DNA from: Actinomadura livida
GTDB taxonomy: Bacteria > Actinomycetota > Actinomycetes > Streptosporangiales > Streptosporangiaceae
Reading direction: 5' to 3'
Assembly (NCBI RefSeq): GCF_014648675.1
Contig: NZ_BMRO01000018.1
Span: forward strand, 70,805 to 134,804
Length of the DNA: 64,000 nucleotides
A model generated the notes under the pieces. The model searched no databases. It had not been told where the DNA came from and saw only the letters and a list, made by a program, of their open reading frames with translations. The translations under genes and the position numbers were made by a program. Shown here piece after piece: positions 1-6,720 of the stretch; positions within the stretch are counted from its first letter, which is position 1; every line of letters starts with the position of its first letter.

Positions 1-408
1 GTCTGGCGGATCACCGACGGTGAGGGCGGCCTGGAGTCCGGGCGGCGCGCGTCCCCGCACTACGACATCGTCGAGCACGACACCGCGCTGCTGCGCATCG
101 CGGGCGCGTCGGCCTCGCCCTGGCTGCGGATGGCCGGGGAGATCGACGTCTCGAACGCCCGGGACGTGTCGCGCGCCCTCGGCGGCGCCCGGGACCGCGT
201 GCCCGGGGACGTCCACGTCGACCTGGCGGGCGTCGAGTTCGTCGACGTCGCCGGCCTGCGCGCCTTCACCCTGACGGCCCGGGAACTGCACGCGCGCGAC
301 CGCATGCTCGTCCTGCACTCGGTGTCGTCCCACATCGAGCGGCTGTTCCGGCTGATCGGCTGGAGCGGAACACCCGGCCTGCGGGTGCACTGCCGCCCCC
401 GCGCATAA
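1..408 (+). CDS. STAS-domain protein (anti-sigma factor antagonist-like), 5' truncated by window
   Basis: The reading frame is open from base 1, so the true start lies outside the window. About 135 residues are visible. The C-terminal 100 residues read as a STAS domain: a hydrophobic beta strand, then DVHVDLAGVEFVDVAGLRAF, which is the strand-turn carrying the position phosphorylated in SpoIIAA-type antagonists. Here that position is in the DVAG turn rather than the usual D-S-S/T-G, so phospho-regulation is uncertain. The upstream part may be the end of a MEDS-like sensor domain, a common partner of STAS in actinomycetes, but too little is visible to say. Likely role: cytosolic partner-switching control of a sigma factor or response. 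Confidence 0.7.
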   Translation, partial: VWRITDGEGGLESGRRASPHYDIVEHDTALLRIAGASASPWLRMAGEIDVSNARDVSRALGGARDRVPGDVHVDLAGVEFVDVAGLRAFTLTARELHARDRMLVLHSVSSHIERLFRLIGWSGTPGLRVHCRPRA

Positions 409-565
409 GGCGCCGGAGCGGTGCGGCGGTAATGCCGTCTCCATAACCCCGCGAATTGCCGGTAAAGGACGCCCGTTTTGCGCGAAACGACCGTTCTCGT
501 AGTCGTTTGCCCTGCCCAGGCACGGTTACCACGAATATACGGCTCTCCGAACAAAGGGGGATTTC

Positions 566-1387
566 ATGGTAAGGCGCAGAGGACGGGCCGTTTCGCCGGA
601 GCCCGGCGCGCAGGCGGCCGTGCCGCCCGCCGAAGGAGCCGCCCCGGCGGCGCCGGGACCGGTCCGCGAACGGAGCGAGCACGCGATGTGGGAGGACCGG
701 ACACGGGTCGTCCTGACACCGATCGCCGCGCCGTCCATCCTCGGGCTGTTCGGGTTCGCCGGCGCGACCATGATGGTCGGCGCGTGGCAGGCCGAGTGGT
801 ACGGCAACGCCCTGACCCCGCTGATCCTGTGGCCGTTCGCGCTGGTGTTCGGCGGCATCGCGCAGCTCATCGCCACCGTCTGGGCCTACCGCGCCCGGGA
901 CGGGGTAGCGACCGCGATGCACGGGGCGTGGGGCTCGTTCTGGGTGGCATTCGGCCTGCTGTTCGGGCTGGTCAGCATCGGCGCCTTTCCGGCGGCACTG
1001 GCCCCCGTGGCCGGGACGGTCAGCGAGGGGTTCGCGTTCTGGTGGGTCGGCCTCGCGGTCATCACCGCCCTGGGCGCGATCGCCGCGCTCGGCCAGAACC
1101 TGGCGGTCACGGGGGTCCTGGCGACGCTGGCGGCGGGCGCCGGCTTCACCGCGGCGGGCTGGTTCGCGCCGTCGGAGTGGTCGCTGAACGTCGGCGGCTG
1201 GCTGTTCGTCGCGTCCGCGGTCATCGCCCTGTACACGGCCGCCGCGATGATGTTCGAGGGCAGTTTCGGGCGGACGATCCTCCCGGTCGGCAAGCTCCGC
1301 CGCGCCGCCGAGAACGTGCCCGGCCACAAGGCGGCCCGGCCGCTGGAGTACGCGGGGGGCCAGCCCGGCGTGAAGAGCGGCCAGTGA
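566..1387 (+). CDS. GPR1/FUN34/YaaH-family (SatP-like) acetate/small acid transporter
   Basis: 273 residues. A 40-residue Ala/Pro-rich cytosolic N-terminus precedes a membrane domain of about six helices. The first helix carries APSILGLFGFAGAT, the actinobacterial form of the family signature N-P-A-P-L-G-L-x-x-F-x-x-T that lines the pore. Family members move acetate, succinate or ammonium across the cytoplasmic membrane, usually with protons; the substrate cannot be read from sequence. The start is an ATG with AAAGGGGG six bases upstream. It stands alone, with no operon partner. Acetate or propionate transport would suit a cell degrading steroids, but nothing ties it to that cluster. Confidence 0.82.
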   Translation: MVRRRGRAVSPEPGAQAAVPPAEGAAPAAPGPVRERSEHAMWEDRTRVVLTPIAAPSILGLFGFAGATMMVGAWQAEWYGNALTPLILWPFALVFGGIAQLIATVWAYRARDGVATAMHGAWGSFWVAFGLLFGLVSIGAFPAALAPVAGTVSEGFAFWWVGLAVITALGAIAALGQNLAVTGVLATLAAGAGFTAAGWFAPSEWSLNVGGWLFVASAVIALYTAAAMMFEGSFGRTILPVGKLRRAAENVPGHKAARPLEYAGGQPGVKSGQ

Positions 1388-1466
1388 TCTCCGGCGTGTC
1401 GGCTTGACTTTCCCGTTGCCCTATCCTGGACCGATCCTTGACGATCGGTTCGGGAAGGGGGCGGGA

Positions 1467-1649
1467 ATGCCCGTCGTCCGCCGGACGTGGCGCCGCCTCG
1501 TCCACACCTACCACCGGCTGTGCGCGCGGGACGACGCCGTGACGCACGGCTTCACGGTGCCGAGCGGCGTCTGGTCCTGCGACCGCTGCCGCGAACCCCA
1601 CCTGGAACTCTCCTCCCTCCTCCGGCACGTCCGCACCGAGCACCCCTGA
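1467..1649 (+). CDS. small C2H2-like zinc-binding protein, hypothetical
   Basis: 60 residues. I chose the internal ATG at 1467 because GGGAAGGGGGCGGGA lies directly before it; an upstream in-frame ATG at 1404 has no such site. The C-terminal half contains C-D-R-C, twelve residues, then H-V-R-T-E-H, a CxxC-x12-H-x4-H arrangement that could hold one zinc ion as in classical zinc fingers. The N-terminal half is basic (RRTWRRLVHTYHR). Such tiny finger proteins occur singly in actinomycetes; a nucleic-acid or protein-binding role is possible but not shown. It sits between unrelated genes. Confidence 0.55.
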   Translation: MPVVRRTWRRLVHTYHRLCARDDAVTHGFTVPSGVWSCDRCREPHLELSSLLRHVRTEHP

Positions 1650-1698
1650 CACCTCGCCAAGAGGGGCCGTAGGCTCTGAGGCCGACGGAGGGGGTCAT

Positions 1699-2493
1699 AT
1701 GGAGCAGATGCGCGCCTACACCGCGGCCTGGGAGCAGACGGTCCGATCGACGCTCGCGCTCGCCGAGACGTTCGGCGGAGCCGACTGGGAGCGGCCGACC
1801 GAGTGCCCCGGCTGGACGGTGAAGGACCAGCTGGCGCACCTCGCCGGCGTCGAGGTCGACCTGCTGGGCGATCCGGCTGCCGAGATCGACGTGCCCGCGT
1901 TCGACCACGTCCGCAACGATCTCGGCCAGTTCATGGAGAAGGCGGTGCACGTGCGCCGCGCCGTCCCGGGGCCGGCCGTGGCGGCGGAGCTGGCGGGCGC
2001 CCTGGAGCGCCGCCTGGCCCAGCTGCCCGGCCTGGACCCCGACCGCGTGGTCATGCTGCCGGAGGGCCGGGAGGGCACCTACACCGAGCTCATGCGGGTC
2101 CGGGCGATGGACTGCTGGGTGCACGAGCAGGACATCCGGCGGGCGGTCGGGCGCCCCGGCAACCTCGACGCGCCGGCCGCGCACTGCTTCTGGGAGATGC
2201 TGAGCAGGGGCCTCCCGCTGGTCGTCGCCCGCCGGGCGAACGCCGGGCCGGGGAAGACCGTGGCGTTCCGGATCTCCGACCCGCTCGACTTCCACGTGGC
2301 CGTCCACGTCAACGACGAGGGACGCGGTCACTGGGCCGAGCCCGAGGAGCCGGACGTCGAGCTGGCCATGGACTGGGAGACCTACGTCCGCCTCGCCGCC
2401 GGACGCTGCGCCCCCGACGCGGTGACCGTCCGCCTCAGCGGCGATCAGGACCTGGGGAACCGGGTCCTCGCCACCATGGCCCTCACGCCCTAG
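1699..2493 (+). CDS. DinB-fold, mycothiol-dependent maleylpyruvate isomerase-family protein
   Basis: 264 residues. The N-terminal half is a DinB-like four-helix domain: CPGWTVKDQLAHLAGVE near residues 34-50, with a first metal-ligand histidine, and later CWVHEQDIRRA around residue 135, which carries the H-x-x-D pair. The C-terminal half resembles the sterol-carrier-like domain of the family. Relatives use mycothiol as cofactor for isomerisation or thiol transfer in the cytosol, but most members have no known substrate. GGAGGGGGTCAT precedes the ATG. The 3' end overlaps the end of the convergent NTF2-like gene by 11 bp. Confidence 0.75.
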   Translation: MEQMRAYTAAWEQTVRSTLALAETFGGADWERPTECPGWTVKDQLAHLAGVEVDLLGDPAAEIDVPAFDHVRNDLGQFMEKAVHVRRAVPGPAVAAELAGALERRLAQLPGLDPDRVVMLPEGREGTYTELMRVRAMDCWVHEQDIRRAVGRPGNLDAPAAHCFWEMLSRGLPLVVARRANAGPGKTVAFRISDPLDFHVAVHVNDEGRGHWAEPEEPDVELAMDWETYVRLAAGRCAPDAVTVRLSGDQDLGNRVLATMALTP

Positions 2494-2971
2494 CGGGGAA
2501 GTGGGAGGCGAGGAGTGCGGGGGACTCCTCGCGGCCGTCGAGGACGCGGTTCGTCCGCTCGACGGCGCGCCAGCCGGAGGGCGTGCGGCGCAGGCGCCAG
2601 TGGTTGGCGGTGGCCCGGCGGAGCGTGAAGCCGTCCGCCGTGTTGACGATCATGAGGGTGTAGGCGACCGCGGTGGCGTCGTCGCCGGAGACCGCGACGT
2701 GCGGCGGACCGGTGAAGTGCGCGCAGCCGCCGGCGATCCAGCGCTGGTGCGGGGTGGAGCGGACCATGGCCTCGATCTCCGCCCGGCCGGTCATCAGGAG
2801 TTCGTCCACGTCGTAGACGCCGTCGTCGTCCCAGAGGGCGGCGACGTCCTCGGCTCGGCCGCCGTCGACGAGGGGGCCGTAGGAGAGGATCAGCCGGGTG
2901 ATCTCCCGCTCGTCCTCGAGGAGGCGCAGGCGTTCCTCCAGGGCGGCGAGCCGGGCCTCGACAGATGTCAC
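2483..2971 (-). CDS. SnoaL/NTF2-like fold protein (BaiE-like architecture)
   Basis: 162 residues from a GTG start that overlaps the stop of the upstream LLM gene in a GTGA, so the two are translationally coupled. The N-terminus has a heptad-like helix (VEARLAALEERLRLLEDE) followed by EITRLILSYGPLVDGG and a cone-shaped NTF2 fold with W-D-D-D-G-V-Y-D-V and a late N-H-W-R-L-R strand. This layout is that of SnoaL_4 proteins, which include steroid isomerase/dehydratase folds such as the bile acid 7alpha-dehydratase BaiE. Similarity to BaiE is only architectural. A role in steroid or polyketide chemistry is possible; no catalytic residues could be assigned with certainty. Confidence 0.65.
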   Translation of the reverse strand: MTSVEARLAALEERLRLLEDEREITRLILSYGPLVDGGRAEDVAALWDDDGVYDVDELLMTGRAEIEAMVRSTPHQRWIAGGCAHFTGPPHVAVSGDDATAVAYTLMIVNTADGFTLRRATANHWRLRRTPSGWRAVERTNRVLDGREESPALLASHFPARA

Positions 2972-3843
2972 CGTTCCTCCTCGAAGGTCAGGTCGTAGGG
3001 CGCGGACAGGCCGCGGAGTGCGGCGAGCTGCTCGCAGTAGTGGCCGGGGGACGAGGACGTCAGGCGGACGCCCGCGATCGTGGCACCCGCCTCGCGGAGC
3101 CTCGTGAGCGCGGCGCCGGCGGCGTCCGGGGCGCCGATCGGGTCGAGGCGGCGGGACGGTTCGAGGACGACGTCGAAGCCGGGCGGCAGGTCGTGGGAGG
3201 CGAGCATCTCCCGCAGCGCGCGCAGGGGCAGGCCGAAGGGAACCCAGCCGTCGGCGGTCAGGGCCCGGCGGAGGGAGCGGGCCGTCCGCCCGCCGATCCA
3301 CAGCGGGACGCGGTCCTGGACGGCGTGCGGCTCCACGACCATGCCGGCGTAGTCGTAGTGGGGCCCGTGGTACTCGGGCGTGCGGCGGGACAGGGAGGCG
3401 CGGAGCGCGGCGAGGGCGTCGTCGGCGCGGGCGCCGCGCCCGGCGAACGGCGCGCCGAGCAGGTCGAACTCCTCCTCCAGGCTGCCGACGCCGAGCCCGA
3501 GCGTGAGCCGGCCGCCGCTGACGCGGTCGAGCGTCCCGTACCGCTTGGCGACGGCGAGCGGATGGTGGTAGCCGAGCACGAGCACCTGGGTCGCCAGGCG
3601 GATGCGGGACGTGCGGGCGGCGATGTAGCCGAACGTGGCGAGCGGGTCCCAGTAGACGCCGCCCCGCTGCTTGACGGCCTCCAGCGGTACGGCGACGTGC
3701 TCGCTGCAGGTCAGGTGGTGGTAGCCGAGCCGGTCGGCGGTCTCGGCGATCCGGCCGATCTCCGCGATCCCGGCGTCCCGCTCCCAGTCCGCGTGGCCGC
3801 CGGGCGGCTGCGCCACCACGGGCGTGACGATGCCGACGCGCAT
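2968..3843 (-). CDS. LLM-class (luciferase-like) F420-dependent oxidoreductase
   Basis: 291 residues forming a TIM-barrel of the bacterial luciferase superfamily. MRVGIVTPVV forms the first strand; RLGYHHLTCSEHVAVP and RIRLATQVLVLGYHHPLAVAKRYGTLDRVSGGRLTLGLGVG carry the conserved strand-loop that holds F420 or FMN, and the LDRVSGGRL block is diagnostic. Members reduce or oxidise cytosolic substrates with F420H2 or flavin; the substrate is not predictable. It is the first gene of a two-gene unit with the NTF2-like gene and is divergent from the IclR regulator, a typical arrangement for a regulated catabolic pair. Confidence 0.8.
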   Translation of the reverse strand: MRVGIVTPVVAQPPGGHADWERDAGIAEIGRIAETADRLGYHHLTCSEHVAVPLEAVKQRGGVYWDPLATFGYIAARTSRIRLATQVLVLGYHHPLAVAKRYGTLDRVSGGRLTLGLGVGSLEEEFDLLGAPFAGRGARADDALAALRASLSRRTPEYHGPHYDYAGMVVEPHAVQDRVPLWIGGRTARSLRRALTADGWVPFGLPLRALREMLASHDLPPGFDVVLEPSRRLDPIGAPDAAGAALTRLREAGATIAGVRLTSSSPGHYCEQLAALRGLSAPYDLTFEEER

Positions 3844-4022
3844 CGGTGCTCCCTTCTACGGCAGGAAAACGTTCTATCACGGGGGCCGCCGCCGTCGGGC
3901 CGCCGTCCCGTTCCCGCGATGCCCTATCTGACCTGGACTTACTCGGGGGCTTCCCATCACACCAAGCGGTTGCTACATTCTCGGTAACAAGAATTCATTT
4001 CAGTCTCCTGCTGGGAGGTGCG

Positions 4023-4931
4023 ATGAGCGAGGCCGCCACCACCGAGCTCGGACCGGCCGCGCGACGCGAGTCGCCGCCGTCGATGATCGAGCGGATGACC
4101 CTGATCCTCGACGCGTTCAACGGGCCGACCGCCCGGCTGACCCTGGAGGACGTCGCCCGGCGCACCCGGCTGCCGCGCTCCACCGCGCACCGGATCCTCG
4201 ACCAGCTCGTCCGGCAGCGCTGGCTCGCGCACCACTCGTTCGGCTACGGCCTCGGCCCGCGCGCCCTCGGCCTCGGCGGGCGGGACGGCGGGCACGGCAA
4301 GATCCGCGAGGCCGCCGCGCCGCTGCTGCACGAGTTGCAGGTCACGACCGGGCTCGTCGCCCACCTCGCCGTGCTGGACGGCGCCGAGGTGCTGTACCTG
4401 GACAAGCTCGGCGGGCGGCTCGCCGCGTCCGTCCCGTCCAGGGTCGGCGGGCGCGCCCCGTCGCACTGCACCGCGCTCGGCAAGGCGATGCTGGCGTGGC
4501 TGGAGCCCGAGCAGGTGGACGCGCTGCTCGGGGCCGGGATCAGCCGGCTCACCAGCCGCACGATCGGTGAGCTGAGCACGCTCCACCAGGAGCTGCACCG
4601 GGTGCGGCAGCGCCGCGGCCTGGCGTTCGAGCGGGGCGAGGCGTTCCCCGGCATCGCGTGCGTCGCCGCCGCGGTGCGGGGGCCCGAGGGGCCGGTGGCG
4701 GGAATCTCCCTGGTCGGCGACATCCGCACGCCTTTGGAGAACGTCGCGCCGCTGGTGGTCACGGCCGCCCGCGAGACCTCGCAGATCCTGTTCCCCGGCT
4801 CGGCCCCCGGCGGCGGGCACGCGGGTGCCCGAGCCCGGCGCGGCGCCGGCGCGGCGGGACGGGGGCCGACGTGGTCGCCGGAGACGATGAACCGGCTGCT
4901 CGCCGTGGACGGCCGCGGCGACTGGATGTGA
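4023..4931 (+). CDS. IclR-family transcriptional regulator
   Basis: 302 residues. The start is the ATG behind CTGGGAGGTGCG rather than an upstream in-frame ATG at 3846. Residues 20-80 are the winged helix-turn-helix (LTLEDVARRTRLPRSTAHRILDQLV); residues 95-260 are the IclR effector domain, with HCTALGKAMLAWLEPEQ and the later GEAFPGIACVAAAVRGPEG block that lines the ligand pocket. IclR proteins bind short palindromes and often activate catabolic operons by sitting upstream of -35. It lies beside the first steroid block and is one of two local regulator candidates for the recurrent TCCCG-N5-CGGGA operator. The C-terminal 40 residues are a disordered Gly/Arg-rich tail. Confidence 0.88.
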   Translation: MSEAATTELGPAARRESPPSMIERMTLILDAFNGPTARLTLEDVARRTRLPRSTAHRILDQLVRQRWLAHHSFGYGLGPRALGLGGRDGGHGKIREAAAPLLHELQVTTGLVAHLAVLDGAEVLYLDKLGGRLAASVPSRVGGRAPSHCTALGKAMLAWLEPEQVDALLGAGISRLTSRTIGELSTLHQELHRVRQRRGLAFERGEAFPGIACVAAAVRGPEGPVAGISLVGDIRTPLENVAPLVVTAARETSQILFPGSAPGGGHAGARARRGAGAAGRGPTWSPETMNRLLAVDGRGDWM

Positions 4932-4959
4932 CGGAAGGCGGCCGGGTGCCGGGTGCCCG

Positions 4960-5559
4960 TCAGCCCCAGCCCCAGCGGTCGCCCATGCCCCACGGGTCCG
5001 GGGCCATCGGCGCGTCCGGCTCGTTGATGCCGAACCGGCTGCGGAAGAACACCATCGGGTGCCGCCACGCGCCGTCCCGCACCACGTGCCGCTCGACCGC
5101 GAGGACGCGTCCGATCACGATCTCGTGGTCGCCGGCCTCGTGCACGTCGTGCACCACCGCGTGCACGCCCAGCAGGACGTCCGGCAGCGCCGGGGTCCCC
5201 CACTGGGACACCTCCCACTCCAGGCCCTCGAACTTGGCGCCCCGGCTCGACCCGAACCGCTCGCACAGCTCCCGCTGCTCCTCGCCGAGCACGTTGACGC
5301 AGAACCGCCCCGCCGCGCGGATCCGCGGCCAGGAGCGGCCGCGCTTGTCCGCGCAGAACAGGATCAGCGGCGGTTCGAGGGACACCGACGTGAACGACTG
5401 GCAGGCGAATCCGACCGGCTCGCCGCCGTCGAGGGCGGTGACCACGGTGACGCCCGTGGCGAACTCCGCCATCGCCTTGCGGAACTCGGCCGGCTCGGGG
5501 GCGACGGCGTCGGGGTCCGGAAGACCGGTGGCTGCGGTGAGCGCTGGCTCGGCTGACAT
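4960..5559 (-). CDS. hsaB: HsaB-like flavin reductase (FMN reductase component)
   Basis: 199 residues of the flavin reductase-like fold. FRKAMAEFATGVTVVTALDG and GFACQSFTSVSLEPPLILFCADKRGRSWPRI are the flavin-binding and catalytic blocks of the HpaC/HsaB group; FCVNVLGEEQRELCERFG and a late D-H-E-I-V-I-G-R-V follow. It supplies reduced flavin to a two-component monooxygenase; two HsaA-like oxygenases are encoded nearby (9.5 and 31.1 kb) and this is the only reductase of this type in the window. It is divergent from the steroid operon at 5.8 kb and has its own candidate operator and -10. The symbol is by family resemblance and context. Confidence 0.82.
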   Translation of the reverse strand: MSAEPALTAATGLPDPDAVAPEPAEFRKAMAEFATGVTVVTALDGGEPVGFACQSFTSVSLEPPLILFCADKRGRSWPRIRAAGRFCVNVLGEEQRELCERFGSSRGAKFEGLEWEVSQWGTPALPDVLLGVHAVVHDVHEAGDHEIVIGRVLAVERHVVRDGAWRHPMVFFRSRFGINEPDAPMAPDPWGMGDRWGWG

Positions 5560-5668
5560 CTGTTCACCTCGGTGTCGGTGCGGACACGATCCCTGTAGTC
5601 AACAAACTTTCAAAGGGACAAAATCCACTAAGCGGCAGGTACCCGCCTACGGTCAAGTCGTGCGTCCG

Positions 5669-5720
5669 AACGTAGGCACGGCCGGGGGGCGGCGGTCCGG
5701 GCGGATCCCGTTGAGTGGAA
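5669..5720 (-). promoter_or_regulatory. Candidate promoter of the flavin reductase gene: operator 5706-5720 plus -10
   Basis: Read on the minus strand, a degenerate copy of the recurrent palindrome (plus-strand form TCCCGTTGAGTGGAA, 5706-5720) begins 46 bp upstream of TACGTT (5669-5674), which fits the actinobacterial -10 form TANNNT. The predicted leader is about 100 nt, longer than in the other promoters of this set. The match is weaker than at the neighbouring site at 5764. Confidence 0.45.
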
Positions 5721-5763
5721 GCGCGCGCCTGGGCGGCCCGGAAAGGCGGCGGGGAGCCGCACG

Positions 5764-5813
5764 TCCCGCTGATCGGGATCGGCGGAGAGACCTTGCCGCC
5801 GCGCCGATTACGT
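5764..5813 (+). promoter_or_regulatory. Candidate operator and promoter of the hydrolase-kstD-hsa operon
   Basis: TCCCGCTGATCGGGA (5764-5778) is a near-perfect copy of the recurrent palindrome. Forty-four bp from its first base lies TTACGT (5808-5813), the candidate -10. With a start about six bases beyond, the leader to the ATG at 5848 is about 28 nt. The operator centre would lie near -49, typical of an activator site. Confidence 0.62.
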
Positions 5814-5847
5814 TCCGGACAAGCCACCGTCGAAGGACTGGGAGATC

Positions 5848-6720
5848 ATGCCTGCGGAGCTGACCTACGAGGCGACGTTGCGCGAACTCGCCACCGACCA
5901 GGGCGTCCTGCGCTACCACGAGGCGGGTGAGGGTCCGCCCCTGCTGATGCTGCACGGGTCCGGCCCCGGCGTCACGGGCTGGCGGAACTTCCGCGGCAAC
6001 CTCGCCCGGTTCGCCGAGCACTTCCGGTGCCTGGTCCTGGAGTTCCCCGGGTTCGGGGTCAGCGACCCGACCGACGAGCACCCGATGATGGCGGCCGGCG
6101 GCGCGACCGGCCGGTTCCTGGACGGCCTCGGCCTCGACCAGGTCGACGTGGTCGGCAACTCGATGGGCGGCATCATCGGCGCCCAGTTCGCGATCCGGCG
6201 GCCCGAGCGCGTCCGGCGCCTGGTCACGGTCGGCGGTCTCGGCGCGAACGTCTTCAGCCCCGGGGCCAGCGAGGGCATCAGGCTGCTGATGGAGTTCACC
6301 GACGACCCGTCCCGGGAGCGCCTTGTCCGGTGGCTGCGCGCGATGGTCCACGACCAGCGGCTCGTCACCGAGGAGCTGATCGAGGAGCGCTGGCGGCAGG
6401 CGACCGACCCCGACACCCTCGCGAGCGCCCGCCGCATGTACGGGTCGAAGGCGATGGCCGCCCGCGCCAAGGCGATGGCGCAGTCCGCCGAGCCGCCGTA
6501 CTGGGCGATGCTGCACAAGCTCCAGGCCCGGACGTTGATCACCTGGGGGCGCGACGACCGGGTCAGCCCCGTCGACATGGCCCTCGTCCCGATGCGGACG
6601 ATCCCCGACGCGCAGGTCACCATCTTCCCGAACTGCGGGCACTGGGTGATGATCGAGCAGAAGGACGCCTGGGAGAGCGCCGTCCTCGCCTTCCTGACCA
6701 GGAAGGACGAGAGTAAATGA
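5848..6720 (+). CDS. hsaD: HsaD-like alpha/beta hydrolase (meta-cleavage product hydrolase)
   Basis: 290 residues, the usual length for the family. The oxyanion segment is LHGSGPGVTG (H37-x-S/G-x-G), the nucleophile elbow GNSMGG has Ser105, the acid is Asp237 in GRDDRVSP and the base His265 in NCGHW. These match carbon-carbon bond hydrolases such as HsaD and BphD, which split the ring-cleavage product of 3,4-DHSA into a rings-C/D acid (DOHNAA) and a hexadienoate. First gene of a seven-gene operon; its stop overlaps the next start (ATGA). The presence of an extradiol dioxygenase three genes downstream supports the assignment. Confidence 0.85.
   Translation: MPAELTYEATLRELATDQGVLRYHEAGEGPPLLMLHGSGPGVTGWRNFRGNLARFAEHFRCLVLEFPGFGVSDPTDEHPMMAAGGATGRFLDGLGLDQVDVVGNSMGGIIGAQFAIRRPERVRRLVTVGGLGANVFSPGASEGIRLLMEFTDDPSRERLVRWLRAMVHDQRLVTEELIEERWRQATDPDTLASARRMYGSKAMAARAKAMAQSAEPPYWAMLHKLQARTLITWGRDDRVSPVDMALVPMRTIPDAQVTIFPNCGHWVMIEQKDAWESAVLAFLTRKDESK

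Noticed and set aside
3866..3880. TAGAACGTTTT-like half-site in the LLM/IclR intergenic region as a KstR operator
   Set aside because: Only one half agrees with the KstR consensus and spacing to the ATTCTAG motif sites differs; one weak match is not enough.
2501..3987. Long plus-strand open frames opposite the NTF2-like and LLM genes
   Set aside because: They are antisense to genes with clear domains and translate to low-complexity Gly/Arg/Ala strings, as expected in GC-rich DNA.
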